Assembly (NCBI RefSeq): GCF_001434475.1
Contig: NZ_AZGF01000003.1
Coordinates: forward strand, 80,659 to 144,658
Source: Paucilactobacillus suebicus DSM 5007 = KCTC 3549
GTDB lineage: Bacteria; Bacillota; Bacilli; Lactobacillales; Lactobacillaceae
DNA length: 64,000 nucleotides
Direction of reading: 5' to 3'
A program made the translations under genes and the position numbers. The notes beneath the pieces are model-generated. The model did not search any database. It had not been told where the DNA came from and worked only from the letters and a program-made list of their open reading frames with translations. This document shows positions 41,176 to 50,504 of the stretch, piece by piece (the stretch's first letter is position 1; each line of letters begins with the position of its first letter).

Positions 41176-42315
41176 CTACAATAATATTATTGGCTTGCGT
41201 TTCATATCTTGTTGCTCAGAGTGATTAATCATTTGGTACATTTTGCCAGCCCTAAAATCAAGTTGTGCAACACCAACTTTTTGATCTCGACTCAAACGTG
41301 TGAATGCCTGCATATGCAACTTTTTCCTGATTTCATGTAGGTACTGCTGACCACGTCTATTAAAGCCTAATATGCGAATATATGGAGTCTGATAATGTTC
41401 TGACATTTCACCATCCGTAATATGAAGTAAAGCATAGAGGCTAACACGAATCAACCTTGAATAAGTGTACCTTTTTGTTTTTAACTCACGAATAAATTCA
41501 TCAAACGATGATGCGTTTTCAGCTACGCTCTTCATACGATACTCTAAACCTTCAGCCATTTGGTAGATTCCACAAAGCTCTGACACCGGTGACTGAATTA
41601 AAGTGTACCTCAAATATGGATATAAATTTTCCCAAGTACCCAATTTTTTTATATTCAGTAAATCTTTTTTGGTTATATCAGGAACAGAGTTAACAAAATC
41701 AAAAGACCCATTAGCAATGCTGCTTCTAATTGAACTGGCGCTAGAGAAACGGCCGCTAATCTCTAAATCGTGGTACTTATTGCCAATTCTTTTAATTGGC
41801 AATAAGTTGGCGCTTGCATGAATTGATTTTTTTGCTTTAAAGTAGCTGAATGCCAAAATGTCATTGGGATCGGTCAACTCGATCCCCGTGTTTTGTTTTA
41901 ATTGTTCATTAAAAGCAGTTGCAAACGTTTCGTTATAGAGCTCAAACTGATTTTTATCAAAATTTTTTTCTGATCTAACTAATCTTTCAAAGTTCCAATC
42001 AGAATGTTCTGCACCAAAGACAATATCAGATACTTTCAGAGCATCCAAAATTGTAAGCGCACCTTGTGCAAATAAATGTGAAGGCTGTACTGAAAACGCA
42101 AGCGGCAACTCCACAACGACATCAATACCGTTGTGTAACGCTTCATTTGCACGATGCCACTTGTCTAATATAGTGGGTTCTCCACGTTGAGTGAAATTAC
42201 CGCTCATGGCTGCAATTGTTACATCTGCATTGGTATTCTTTTTGGCTTCTTCAATGTGATATTGATGACCATTATGAAACGGATTGTATTCAGCAATTAT
42301 TCCAACAGCCTTCAC
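41176..42315 (-). CDS. tmcAL: tRNA(Met) cytidine acetate ligase TmcAL (YlbM)
   Basis: This 379-residue protein has an N-terminal nucleotidyltransferase fold with AEYNPFHNGHQYHI (HxGH) at residues 8-21, plus MSGNFTQRGEP and FGAEHSD. In B. subtilis TmcAL acetylates C34 of elongator tRNA-Met using acetate and ATP. The start is GTG at 42315 behind GGGTGAATATCT. It lies in the ribosome-biogenesis operon between a methyltransferase gene and yceD. Confidence 0.92.
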   Translation of the reverse strand: MKAVGIIAEYNPFHNGHQYHIEEAKKNTNADVTIAAMSGNFTQRGEPTILDKWHRANEALHNGIDVVVELPLAFSVQPSHLFAQGALTILDALKVSDIVFGAEHSDWNFERLVRSEKNFDKNQFELYNETFATAFNEQLKQNTGIELTDPNDILAFSYFKAKKSIHASANLLPIKRIGNKYHDLEISGRFSSASSIRSSIANGSFDFVNSVPDITKKDLLNIKKLGTWENLYPYLRYTLIQSPVSELCGIYQMAEGLEYRMKSVAENASSFDEFIRELKTKRYTYSRLIRVSLYALLHITDGEMSEHYQTPYIRILGFNRRGQQYLHEIRKKLHMQAFTRLSRDQKVGVAQLDFRAGKMYQMINHSEQQDMKRKPIILL

Positions 42316-42350
42316 AGATATTCACCCACTAACTTTAGTTAATCAAATAG

Positions 42351-43085
42351 TTATTGCGCAATAAAAAACCACCTAGTTGTGTCATCTTTTACTTCAGATT
42401 TACCAAAATCCGAATACACTTGAATCTTAGTGAATCCGGAATCTTTTAAAGCATCTAGGTAAGTATTTAACTTATAAGTGCGTTCAAAGTGTTCCTCACT
42501 GACACGTGAGTAAAAACCGTCTTCAACTTCATTAAAGAAAGTAAGTTCATGGATAACCCCATGTTCCACATCTTCATCACCGAAGCTTTGCCACAAAAAC
42601 GCTCGGCTTTTGTCGTCAGACTCATAATTGTACATGTATCCAGGGTACACTTCATCGGTTTGATATGGTGAAATAACATCAAACAGAAACTTACCATTAA
42701 TATTTAAATGATTTTTTACCTCGCCAAAGGTTTGCTTGATTTCATCAATATCTTCTAAATAGCAAAGAGAATCTGCAAAACACGTAATTAGAGAGAAAGT
42801 TTCTAATTCACTAAGATCCATCATGTTCGCTTCAACCAGTTTGATATCTTGCCTAGATTCTCTAGCATGTACGTCTGCAATACTTAACATTTCCGGCGAT
42901 AAGTCAGCAACAGTCACGTCATGTCCTTGTTTAGACAACAGGACTGCTAATCTACCCGCACCACCAGCTAGATCTAACACTTTTTCTTGATCGTTTGCTT
43001 CACGTTGTACAAATTTAGCCCAATCCAGATACATTTGTGAATCAAATAATTGATCATAAAGTTGAGCAAATGTAGCGTAAATCAT
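42351..43085 (-). CDS. Class I SAM-dependent methyltransferase (YqeM type)
   Basis: The ATG at 43085 overlaps the rsfS stop (ATGA), giving 244 residues (MIYATFAQLYDQLFDS). Motif I VLDLAGGAGRLAVLL, motif II VTVADLSPEMLSIA and the Asp in ITCFADSLCYL mark a SAM-dependent methyltransferase. YqeM of B. subtilis occupies the same place after rsfS; the substrate is unknown. Confidence 0.9.
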   Translation of the reverse strand: MIYATFAQLYDQLFDSQMYLDWAKFVQREANDQEKVLDLAGGAGRLAVLLSKQGHDVTVADLSPEMLSIADVHARESRQDIKLVEANMMDLSELETFSLITCFADSLCYLEDIDEIKQTFGEVKNHLNINGKFLFDVISPYQTDEVYPGYMYNYESDDKSRAFLWQSFGDEDVEHGVIHELTFFNEVEDGFYSRVSEEHFERTYKLNTYLDALKDSGFTKIQVYSDFGKSEVKDDTTRWFFIAQ

Positions 43086-43438
43086 GCCCCAACCCACTGA
43101 TTAACATCGACCATCGGAGCTTGAGACCATAACTTTTCTAAATTATAAAATTGACGTTGGTCTTTTTGGAAGACATGAACAATCACATCCCCTAAGTCGA
43201 CCAATATCCAACTGGCGGTTTGCTTTCCTTCAATTCGTTTGATTTCCACGTTAGTTTTGTGAGCTTGTTCAACAATTGCTTCAGAAATTGCTTGAACTTG
43301 ACGCTTGGAATTAGCATCCATAATCACAAAATAATCTGCCATGTAGCTCACTTTCGATACATCCAATGCTACAATATCTTCTGCTCTTTTACTATCAGCC
43401 GCTTTGACAGCTAATTCTAAGATTTCTTTACTTTCCAT
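43082..43438 (-). CDS. rsfS: Ribosomal silencing factor RsfS
   Basis: This 118-residue protein blocks the joining of 50S and 30S subunits by binding L14. The conserved DVSKVSYMADYFVIMDANSK region and the C-terminal ILVDLGDVIVHVFQ are typical. AGGAGG precedes the ATG. It lies in the conserved order nadD-yqeK-rsfS-yqeM. Confidence 0.95.
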   Translation of the reverse strand: MESKEILELAVKAADSKRAEDIVALDVSKVSYMADYFVIMDANSKRQVQAISEAIVEQAHKTNVEIKRIEGKQTASWILVDLGDVIVHVFQKDQRQFYNLEKLWSQAPMVDVNQWVGA

Positions 43439-43448
43439 CCTTGCCTCC

Positions 43449-44045
43449 TTATTTGGCTACCCATGCATTATAAGTTTCAATCGTTTTTGGATAAATTGAA
43501 CGATTATTTTCAATTAGATACTCCAAAGTTTGTTTAGTTTGAAACACAACTCCCGACGAAAGGTTTTGATTTGTTAATAACCGAGCCTGTTCTACGCCAT
43601 CGAAATCTCGACCTGGTTCAATATAGTCGGCCATATAGATAATTTGTTCCAATGTAGTCATAATTGCTGCACCAGTAGTATGATGTCGAACTGCATTTAA
43701 AATATCCTCGTCCCAAATACCCAGCTCAGTTTTAATCAATTCTGCCCCAACAATCCCATGCCAAATTGCGTTTCCGTAGTTAAGAAGATCCTGGTCCATT
43801 TTTTTATCTTTAATTGTTTTAATAAAGTCTTCGTCTGGTCGTTGTTTGGCGTAATCATGTACTAGTGCAGCTATGCTAGCTTTTTCAACTGAAACATTAT
43901 ATTTATTAGCCAAAGCAATTGCCGTTTTTTCGACTCTAAGCACGTGTTTGAACCTTGAATCTGACAAAGTTTCACGTAGCTTATGAACCAGATCGTCTCT
44001 AGTTAAATCAATTAAGTGCTTTTGATAAATTAATTTGTTACTCAA
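43449..44045 (-). CDS. yqeK: YqeK, HD-domain diadenosine tetraphosphate hydrolase
   Basis: This 198-residue HD protein has HVLRVEKTAIAL, the HD pair in ALVHDYAKQ and HHTTG, matching YqeK, which cleaves Ap4A to ADP symmetrically. The start is TTG at 44045 inside the end of nadD (8-bp overlap). No ATG is available nearby, so TTG or a slightly later start is likely. Confidence 0.92.
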   Translation of the reverse strand: MSNKLIYQKHLIDLTRDDLVHKLRETLSDSRFKHVLRVEKTAIALANKYNVSVEKASIAALVHDYAKQRPDEDFIKTIKDKKMDQDLLNYGNAIWHGIVGAELIKTELGIWDEDILNAVRHHTTGAAIMTTLEQIIYMADYIEPGRDFDGVEQARLLTNQNLSSGVVFQTKQTLEYLIENNRSIYPKTIETYNAWVAK

Positions 44046-44667
44046 GATATAAATGATGCTCCTTTATATATTCAATAACTTTGTCAGGTACAAAATATTT
44101 AACAGATTGGCCCGTTTTTATTCTGTTTCGGATACCAGTCGAACTAATATCAATTAACGGAACATCTACCCAAATCACAGGGTATTTACTGTCAGTTTCA
44201 AATCCTCTTCTCTGAACTCCGACAAACGTTACGAGTTTTGATAATTCATCGATGCGGTGCCATTTTGGCAAATACTGAACCATATCACCGCCGATAATAA
44301 AGTAATAATCAACTTCTGGATGCGCTTTTTTTAGTTTAACGACTGTATCATAAGTATAACTAACTCCACCCCTATTGATTTCACTCATTTCAACACCAAA
44401 CAATGGATTATCTTCAATTGCTAGTTTGATCATATCTACACGCATTTGTGGATCAATTGCAGTTTTTGTATCAACGTGAGGAGGGATTGCATCTGGTAAA
44501 AAGTTAACTTTATCAAGCCCAAGAGTTGTTCCAACTTGATCCGCAACTATTAAATGGCTAGTGTGAACAGGATTAAATGTACCACCGTACAACCCAATCC
44601 GTTTACGATGACCATTTTCCTGAGTTTGGACCTTAATTTCGGTTACAGTATTAGATTGAGTTTCCAT
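44038..44667 (-). CDS. nadD: Nicotinate-nucleotide adenylyltransferase
   Basis: The product adenylates NaMN to deamido-NAD. GLYGGTFNPVHTSHL carries the nucleotidyltransferase motif (with Ser where HxGH usually has Gly), and the C-terminal ISSTGIRNRIKTG is typical. About 24 residues precede the core, an extension also seen in other lactobacilli. The ATG at 44667 is my choice; a TTG at 44673 is possible because the ribosome site AGGAAG is closer to it. It overlaps yqeK. Confidence 0.94.
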   Translation of the reverse strand: METQSNTVTEIKVQTQENGHRKRIGLYGGTFNPVHTSHLIVADQVGTTLGLDKVNFLPDAIPPHVDTKTAIDPQMRVDMIKLAIEDNPLFGVEMSEINRGGVSYTYDTVVKLKKAHPEVDYYFIIGGDMVQYLPKWHRIDELSKLVTFVGVQRRGFETDSKYPVIWVDVPLIDISSTGIRNRIKTGQSVKYFVPDKVIEYIKEHHLYLE

Positions 44668-44681
44668 TTTCAAAACACTTC

Positions 44682-44993
44682 CTAAATATCACTAACCTGA
44701 TTTGATAAATTACGGTATGATTCAATATTTGAAACTTTGAATAGTACTAAAACGCGCCCAATTACTTGAACAACTTGAATATTGGTATTACTTTCAATAA
44801 ACTCTTTGACTTCATCAGTTGTGACGTCTGAGTTCTGAAGAATGCTAACCTTGATTAACTCACGTTTGTCGAGAGCACCATCTAACTGAGACAACCAGTT
44901 CTCAGATAATCCTTCTTTGCCCACACTAAATAGTGGCTTAAAATGGTGTGCTTGAGCTCTTAAAAATCTTTTTTGTTTACCGCGTAAATTCAT
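44682..44993 (-). CDS. yhbY: YhbY-type CRM-domain RNA-binding protein
   Basis: The ATG at 44993 follows GAGG by 6 nt, giving 103 residues (MNLRGKQKRFLRAQAHH). One CRM domain with the GxxG-like SVGKEGLS loop binds pre-50S particles. It lies between yqeH and nadD, as in most Firmicutes. Confidence 0.92.
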   Translation of the reverse strand: MNLRGKQKRFLRAQAHHFKPLFSVGKEGLSENWLSQLDGALDKRELIKVSILQNSDVTTDEVKEFIESNTNIQVVQVIGRVLVLFKVSNIESYRNLSNQVSDI

Positions 44994-45007
44994 TATTTTC
45001 CTCAATT

Positions 45008-46132
45008 CTAAATCATTGCTCGTCTAACAATTACTGAAACACCTTTTGGCGCCCATCCTGCAATGGTTGTATTTCCTGGTACCGTTATCCAACCAAGGCC
45101 TTCAATCACAAGGTCACTCTTTTGTTCAAGATGAAATTCATGGCGTTCCAATTCTGGAAAATCATTTAATTCATTCTCACCTGGCGGCGTTAACAAACCA
45201 CCAACATGTTTATCGTAGAATGCATCCGCATTTTCCAGTTTTGTTCTATGAAGGTTTAAATTGTTATCAAAGTATGCAACAATTCCATTTCTATCTCCTC
45301 GAACATAATCGAAGCGTGCAACTCCACCAAGAAAGATTGTTTGCTGTTCATTCAGCTGAAAAGTACGTGGCTTAATTTCTTTTTGCGGTGCAACATATTT
45401 TAATGCATCTGCGGGAAGAACGTGAGCCATTTGATCCGGATGAATAATACCTGGTGTGTCAACCAATTGTTTACCGTCATCTAACGGGATTTCTATCTTA
45501 TCTAACGTAGTGCCAGGAAAACGAGATGTTGTGATTAGCTCTTGAACACCAGTCGTTTGGCGAATAATTTGATTGATCAAAGTTGATTTACCAACATTAG
45601 TGACACCGACCACATAAACGTCGCGTTTTCCTCTGTGTTTTTCGATTAACTCTAACAAAGATGATATCTGATGATTCTTCTTTGCAGATACTAGTGTAAC
45701 ATCAACAGGTCTGATTCCGTTGGCATTTGTCTGCTGACGCATCCAATCTGTCAGTTTAGTACGTCTCAGTGAACGAGGCAGTAAATCTTCTTTATTACCA
45801 ACTAACAAAACAGGGTTGTCTCCGACAAAGCGATGTAGTCCAGGAATAATGCTCCCATTGAAATCAAAAATATCTACAACGTAAACGATTAAAGCATTTG
45901 CATCACGAATCTGATTCAATAATCTTAAGAAATCATCATCTGTTAACGATACCGGCGCGATTTCATTATAATGACGCAACCTAAAGCATCTCTGACAATA
46001 CAACTCGTTATTATCCAATCCCTTTTGAATTGCAGACTTAGGTGTGTATCCAATTTTATTCGGATCATCAGATTGAATAGTAGCTCCGCAGCCAATGCAA
46101 ATTAAGTTTTCATCATCTATTGTTTCAGTCAT
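45008..46132 (-). CDS. yqeH: Ribosome biogenesis GTPase YqeH
   Basis: This 374-residue circularly permuted GTPase is needed for 30S assembly. An N-terminal zinc finger C-x2-C ... C-x2-C (CIGCG and CQRCF) is followed by G4 NKEDL, then G1 GVTNVGKSTLI and G3 DTPGI in permuted order. A C-terminal RNA-binding part ends WAPKGVSVIVRRAMI. It overlaps yqeG by 8 bp. Confidence 0.95.
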   Translation of the reverse strand: MTETIDDENLICIGCGATIQSDDPNKIGYTPKSAIQKGLDNNELYCQRCFRLRHYNEIAPVSLTDDDFLRLLNQIRDANALIVYVVDIFDFNGSIIPGLHRFVGDNPVLLVGNKEDLLPRSLRRTKLTDWMRQQTNANGIRPVDVTLVSAKKNHQISSLLELIEKHRGKRDVYVVGVTNVGKSTLINQIIRQTTGVQELITTSRFPGTTLDKIEIPLDDGKQLVDTPGIIHPDQMAHVLPADALKYVAPQKEIKPRTFQLNEQQTIFLGGVARFDYVRGDRNGIVAYFDNNLNLHRTKLENADAFYDKHVGGLLTPPGENELNDFPELERHEFHLEQKSDLVIEGLGWITVPGNTTIAGWAPKGVSVIVRRAMI

Positions 46133-46655
46133 TCAAGCCCTCCTGCCAACGTAATGTTGGATATTTATGTGCTAATTGTTTCTTGATGAATATTTCAAAA
46201 AAACGATTAGGCCTAGTGTTCCAAGCGTCACTTTCAATTAGTGGCTTTACCAAAATGCTACGAACATGTGCTCTATTAGCGGCTACTACATCAGTTATTA
46301 ATTGATCTCCAACCATCACAATTTCATCTTCGGTTAAATTAATTCTATGCATGGCCCTTTTGATGCCAAATCCTAGTGGCTTTAATGCGCGCGAGGTAAA
46401 TGGCAAGTCAAGAGGTGCTACTGCATGCTTAACACGCTTATAGCTATTATTGGAAATGACAATTAGTGGTATACCAGCTTGCTTAAGTGCATTCATCCAT
46501 TCCCACAGTTCCGGAGTTCCATCCGGGTTATTCCAAGCAATCAATGTATTATCCAAATCGGTAAACACTGCTTTAATTCCTTGCTTCTTCAACTGTTCAG
46601 GAGCAATTGAGTAAACTGAGCTAACCATCCAAGTCGGTTTAAATACGCTAATCAT
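46125..46655 (-). CDS. yqeG: YqeG family HAD phosphatase
   Basis: The ATG at 46655 follows GGAG and gives 176 residues (MISVFKPTWMVSSVYSI). HAD motif I is FTDLDNTLIAW and motif III/IV is VMVGDQLITDVVAANRA. It is the first gene of the ten-gene operon; the substrate is unknown, though YqeG of B. subtilis belongs to the same cluster. Confidence 0.92.
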   Translation of the reverse strand: MISVFKPTWMVSSVYSIAPEQLKKQGIKAVFTDLDNTLIAWNNPDGTPELWEWMNALKQAGIPLIVISNNSYKRVKHAVAPLDLPFTSRALKPLGFGIKRAMHRINLTEDEIVMVGDQLITDVVAANRAHVRSILVKPLIESDAWNTRPNRFFEIFIKKQLAHKYPTLRWQEGLND

Positions 46656-46761
46656 TCGTTTTCTCCATAAAATGTAGTAATGATATAAAATCATTCTATT
46701 AGTTGGTTCACATTCTATCTAATTATACTGTCATCACTACAAGCATTCAAATTTTATCAAC

Positions 46762-46800
46762 TAAAAAAATAAGACTAGAACAAATTATTGCCCTAATCTC
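46762..46800 (-). terminator. Terminator of infC-rpmI-rplT
   Basis: AGACTAG (46772-46778) pairs with CTAATCT (46793-46799) with one G-U pair; the minus-strand tract TTATTTTTTT follows. It lies 16 bp after the rplT stop. Confidence 0.65.
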
Positions 46801-46815
46801 ATTTCAACTTTTAAG

Positions 46816-47169
46816 TTATTTGCTTGCTTTTTTAGCTTCATCAACTAATGCAGTAAATGCATCTGCATCACTAACAGCCAAATCAGCTAACATCTTACGG
46901 TTGATGTCAATGTTAGCTAACTTCAAGCCATGCATCAACTTGCTGTAGCTAATATCATTAAGACGTGCAGCAGCATTGATACGGGCAATCCAAAGTTGAC
47001 GGAAATTACGTTTCTTTGTCTTACGGTCACGGAAGCCATAAGCATATGACTTCATTACCTGATCTTTAGCAGTCTTGAAAAGACGACTCTTACCGCCACG
47101 ATATCCCTTTGCTAACTTTAATACTCTTTTGCGTCGTGCATGTGTAACTGTTCCACCTTTAACTCGCAT
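46816..47169 (-). CDS. rplT: 50S ribosomal protein L20
   Basis: This 117-residue basic protein starts [20 protein letters not shown] and has the conserved [20 protein letters not shown]. It is an early 23S-binding protein and in Bacilli represses the operon by binding its leader. It is the last gene of infC-rpmI-rplT. Confidence 0.96.
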   Translation of the reverse strand: MRVKGGTVTHARRKRVLKLAKGYRGGKSRLFKTAKDQVMKSYAYGFRDRKTKKRNFRQLWIARINAAARLNDISYSKLMHGLKLANIDINRKMLADLAVSDADAFTALVDEAKKASK

Positions 47170-47208
47170 TGTGGGTTCCTCCTACATTATCTAAAAATAA
47201 ATTATTAA

Positions 47209-47406
47209 TTACTTAGCTTGGATAAGCTTCTTATAACGCTTAACGTTCGTCTTGTCCATCATGCTGAGACCACGCAATTGACGACGTTGTTTCTTTGTTT
47301 TACCGTGGAAACGGTGACTCGTATACGCATTGGCGCTCTTTAATCCACCATTGGCGGTCTTCTTGAAGCGCTTTGCAGCAGCGCGGTTAGTCTTCATCTT
47401 TGGCAT
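47209..47406 (-). CDS. rpmI: 50S ribosomal protein L35
   Basis: A 65-residue basic protein ([20 protein letters not shown]) with the [16 protein letters not shown] motif. It lies between infC and rplT, 21 bp after infC. Confidence 0.96.
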   Translation of the reverse strand: MPKMKTNRAAAKRFKKTANGGLKSANAYTSHRFHGKTKKQRRQLRGLSMMDKTNVKRYKKLIQAK

Positions 47407-47427
47407 AACTAATATCCTACCTTCTCT

Positions 47428-47952
47428 TTATTTTTTTGAATTGTCAGAGATCGGAGCTAATGTTAAGAACATGCTACGACCTTCCATCTTTGGATATTGC
47501 TCAACTGAGGCGATATCCTTGTTTGCTTCAGCCATCTTGTTAAGAACATTACGACCAATGTCCTTATGCGTAATTGCACGACCTTTGAAACGAATTGAAA
47601 CTCGTACTTTATCGCCTTTGCTTAAGAACTTTCTAGCGTTCTTCAACTTGGTATTAAAGTCATTCGTATCAATAGTTGGGCTCAAGCGAACTTCTTTAAC
47701 TGAAATAACCTTTTGCTTCTTACGGGCTTCCCGTTGCTTCTTTTGCAATTCAAAACGGTATTTACCGAAATCCATGATCCGAGCAACTGGTGGCTTAGCC
47801 TTGGGAGCAACTAAAACAAGATCCAGTTCAGCATCTTCAGCCATTTTTAACGCTTCTTGCTTACTCTTAACACCTAATTGGTTTCCATCGGCATCAATCA
47901 GACGTAATTCACGAGCACGAATACCGTTATTGACTATCATATCTTGAGCTAT
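47428..47952 (-). CDS. infC: Translation initiation factor IF-3, likely ATA start
   Basis: IF-3 checks start codons and splits ribosomes. The N-terminal domain ([16 protein letters not shown]) and C-terminal [20 protein letters not shown] are typical. The first ATG (47940) is 21 nt from GGAGG, too far, while ATA at 47952 is 9 nt away and adds AQD before that Met, as in relatives (IAKDMMVND). A rare start is normal for infC because IF-3 rejects such codons, giving autocontrol. The gene call is firm; the exact start is inferred. Confidence 0.94.
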   Translation of the reverse strand: MAQDMIVNNGIRARELRLIDADGNQLGVKSKQEALKMAEDAELDLVLVAPKAKPPVARIMDFGKYRFELQKKQREARKKQKVISVKEVRLSPTIDTNDFNTKLKNARKFLSKGDKVRVSIRFKGRAITHKDIGRNVLNKMAEANKDIASVEQYPKMEGRSMFLTLAPISDNSKK

Positions 47953-47966
47953 AGCAACACACCTCC

Positions 47967-48117
47967 AAAATTATTAGCGAAAGACGTAGCAAAAAAGCGA
48001 GACGCACACGCACCCCGCTTGACGCGACTCACTATGAATCACGTTTATTTCATCTCATCAGCCCAGCGATCCCGATCACTAAGGCGAGAAGCGGGTGCTT
48101 CTGCTTTATCTTTCAAC
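47967..48117 (-). ncRNA. L20-type leader upstream of infC
   Basis: The roughly 150-nt leader on the minus strand has GCAGAAGC-ACCC-GCTTCTCGCC (a stem-loop resembling part of L20 leaders of Bacilli). It ends in a GC-rich hairpin 47991-48020 (AAGCGGGG ... CTCGCTTTTTT) that acts as a terminator before the infC start. By analogy L20 binding would cause early termination. The leader features are seen; binding is inferred. Confidence 0.7.
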
Positions 48118-48123
48118 TTTCCT

Positions 48124-48152
48124 AGCTTATCAAATCTATATATACTTGTCAA
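48124..48152 (-). promoter_or_regulatory. infC operon promoter
   Basis: On the minus strand TTGACA (48147-48152) and TAAGCT (48124-48129) are 17 bp apart. The -35 box is a perfect consensus. Confidence 0.7.
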
Positions 48153-48159
48153 CAGAAAA

Positions 48160-49095
48160 TTATTTTTGCCTACGATTTTCGCCTGCCATTGTTACTTCTC
48201 TGGACAAAAACCTAATTCTTTCCATTAACCGTCGTGCTTTCAATGGATCAATATCTCCACGCGAAGTTACCGACAGATGTTCCTTTTCAAAAGTATCCAT
48301 TGATAAATTTGAGCTGAAGAATGTTGGTAATTCTTGCTGCATTCTGTATTCTAAAATCACACCAAGCACGTCATCACGAACCCATGCTGACATTGAGTCT
48401 GCACCAACATCATCTAACATCAAAATTGGCGTTTTCTTAATCGAATCGATTTTTTCACCTGAATTAACATCACTACTAATTGAATTACGCATTTCTACCG
48501 CAAAGCTTGGGAAATGAACCAATGTTGATGTAACCCCAGATTTAGCCAATTGGTTAGCAATAGCGCCCAAAAGAAACGTCTTACCCACCCCAAAATTTCC
48601 GTACAAATATAAACCAGGATGAAATTGATCAGGTGTTTGAATATAATCAGTGACAAATTTGGTAGCTTTTACAAGCGCATCCCCACGGGACTTTTCATCA
48701 AGGATAAAATCATCAAGAGAGGCATGCTGAATAAACTTTGGCATGCTGATTGATCGAATTCGTTGTTTCATTTGTTCCGACTGTTGTCGGGCTTGTAACT
48801 GCTTAGTCGGTTTATACGAAATATCAATTAAATTATTGCTGATTACTAATGTCGGTTCGTATCCAGGAGCAAACACATCCTCACCGTTGGCATTTTTTTG
48901 CTTTTGGTTAACAAACTCGAACAGTTTAGCTTCACCCCGTGAAATACTAGCACTAGTTAATTCGTCTTCATGAGCCTTTAAAAATTTCTGAACGTCGGGA
49001 TCCTGATAGACAGCTTTCATCAGATGAGTGTAATCTGCAGAGCCTTTATGAGTTGCACGAGCTATCTTATTAATTGCATCGTTAAGGCTTTCCAT
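48160..49095 (-). CDS. dnaI: Primosomal helicase loader DnaI
   Basis: This 311-residue AAA+ ATPase loads the replicative helicase. An N-terminal helicase-binding part with EDELTSASISRGE is followed by the ATPase domain: Walker A YGNFGVGKTFL near residue 165, Walker B ILMLDDVGAD near 225 and an arginine-finger region. GAGGAG precedes the ATG. It is the last gene of the polA operon, 3 bp after dnaB. Confidence 0.94.
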   Translation of the reverse strand: MESLNDAINKIARATHKGSADYTHLMKAVYQDPDVQKFLKAHEDELTSASISRGEAKLFEFVNQKQKNANGEDVFAPGYEPTLVISNNLIDISYKPTKQLQARQQSEQMKQRIRSISMPKFIQHASLDDFILDEKSRGDALVKATKFVTDYIQTPDQFHPGLYLYGNFGVGKTFLLGAIANQLAKSGVTSTLVHFPSFAVEMRNSISSDVNSGEKIDSIKKTPILMLDDVGADSMSAWVRDDVLGVILEYRMQQELPTFFSSNLSMDTFEKEHLSVTSRGDIDPLKARRLMERIRFLSREVTMAGENRRQK

Positions 49096-49098
49096 CTT

Positions 49099-50484
49099 CT
49101 ACTCCTCACTTTCCTGTTGCTTTTTTAGTTTATCTAATTGCTGTTTTATTTTGGCAACATCATTATCAGACATTTTTTCCTGTTTCCGCTGGTATCCATC
49201 CTGTGCCCAGTCTGGCAGAGAATTGGTTACTGCAGATTTTTGCTTCTTTGCGCTTGATGATTTTCTTGGCGTTTTTGCAACAGGATCGTGAAATTTCTTG
49301 ATTTGTTGAAGGGCTTCCTCAGGACTGGTAATACCAGCCTGTGCCCAACTATTGGCCACCGTATCAACAAAATTTTGTGAAAGAGTCGGGCTGTTACGAT
49401 CTTGAATTACATAATAAATCAGCATATTAATAACACTTTTTTTCAAAACCTGACGACTAACAAGACTCTGAAGCACTCGTTGGCTACCGTCAGGAACATA
49501 CCCGCCCTTTTGACTAAGTAAATTCTCCAAAAAGTCCATCGGTGCGTAACTTTTGCATGCGTTAACAAGTAACTGCTCATTGTGTGACATTGGGACTTTT
49601 TCTGTTTTGCCTGGTGCAGATTGTTGGACATCATGATTAAACCGATTTGTATCTTGTGGCGATTGATGTTTTAACTCGAATGATGCCGAAATGCTTTTCT
49701 TGAGCCGTTGTTCATCGATTTGATTAGTGGTGATATTAGTAGCTTTCATAATTTGACGAGCCATTTCGGTTTCATCAATACCATAAAGTGCATTTTCAGT
49801 TCTAATCAACTCTTTGTGATGATCAATTTCTTCAGTCGAAATTGGCTGGTTGCCTAACAACGATGTTAATAATTCAAAATCAAAGTCACTCCCAGGGATT
49901 TGTTCACTGCGATGCTCATTTACAATAAATTTTTCCCTGTTTTCATTGATTACACTTGGTAAATCAGTAATTTGACCTTGATTAACATGAAACGAATCAA
50001 AAAAAGTTTTGGTTGTTGGGGTGAGTCTTGCAGTGTCCAGTTGAAATTGTGTTGATGAACTTACTAAATCATTAAATCCTGATTCACCAATTACTTCCAA
50101 CAAGAGTACGCTTAATAAATCATCGTTGAGGAAGTCCTGTTGAGTTAAAGTTGGTTGCAATTCGTACACAATTAGATGGCCTATTTGGTCAACTGTCTCG
50201 AAAGTTTGGACAAGCCCCAGCCCCTGTAACTTGTTAACTGATTCTTCTAGTTGGTTAATATCAATGCCAAGCTGGTTTAAAAGTACAGTATGTGATATTC
50301 GATCTGAGAGTGTTGGGTTCCGTTTAACAAGTTTCTTTAACGCAAAGAGCAAAGAAAATGCCGTTGTCCCCATTACTGGTTGATAGAACTCAACCAGTGT
50401 CTGTTCACTAAATTTTCTATAATCAGAAGATAGACTGACAATTAAACCGGTCTGTGGTGTTAGTTTTTTTCTATCATCAGTCAC
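49099..50484 (-). CDS. dnaB: Replication initiation protein DnaB (helicase loader, Firmicutes type)
   Basis: This 461-residue protein is the membrane-associated initiation factor of Firmicutes, not the DnaB helicase of Gram-negatives. An N-terminal winged helix region (YRKFSEQTLVEFYQPVMGTTAF) and a C-terminal DnaB/DnaD-type domain (ILNMLIYYVIQDRNS-like SVINMLIYYVIQ, then VANSWAQAGI) are visible. The start is GTG at 50484. It recruits DnaI and the helicase at oriC. Confidence 0.92.
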   Translation of the reverse strand: MTDDRKKLTPQTGLIVSLSSDYRKFSEQTLVEFYQPVMGTTAFSLLFALKKLVKRNPTLSDRISHTVLLNQLGIDINQLEESVNKLQGLGLVQTFETVDQIGHLIVYELQPTLTQQDFLNDDLLSVLLLEVIGESGFNDLVSSSTQFQLDTARLTPTTKTFFDSFHVNQGQITDLPSVINENREKFIVNEHRSEQIPGSDFDFELLTSLLGNQPISTEEIDHHKELIRTENALYGIDETEMARQIMKATNITTNQIDEQRLKKSISASFELKHQSPQDTNRFNHDVQQSAPGKTEKVPMSHNEQLLVNACKSYAPMDFLENLLSQKGGYVPDGSQRVLQSLVSRQVLKKSVINMLIYYVIQDRNSPTLSQNFVDTVANSWAQAGITSPEEALQQIKKFHDPVAKTPRKSSSAKKQKSAVTNSLPDWAQDGYQRKQEKMSDNDVAKIKQQLDKLKKQQESEE

Positions 50485-50504
50485 AAAAAGCGCCCTTCCT
50501 TACT

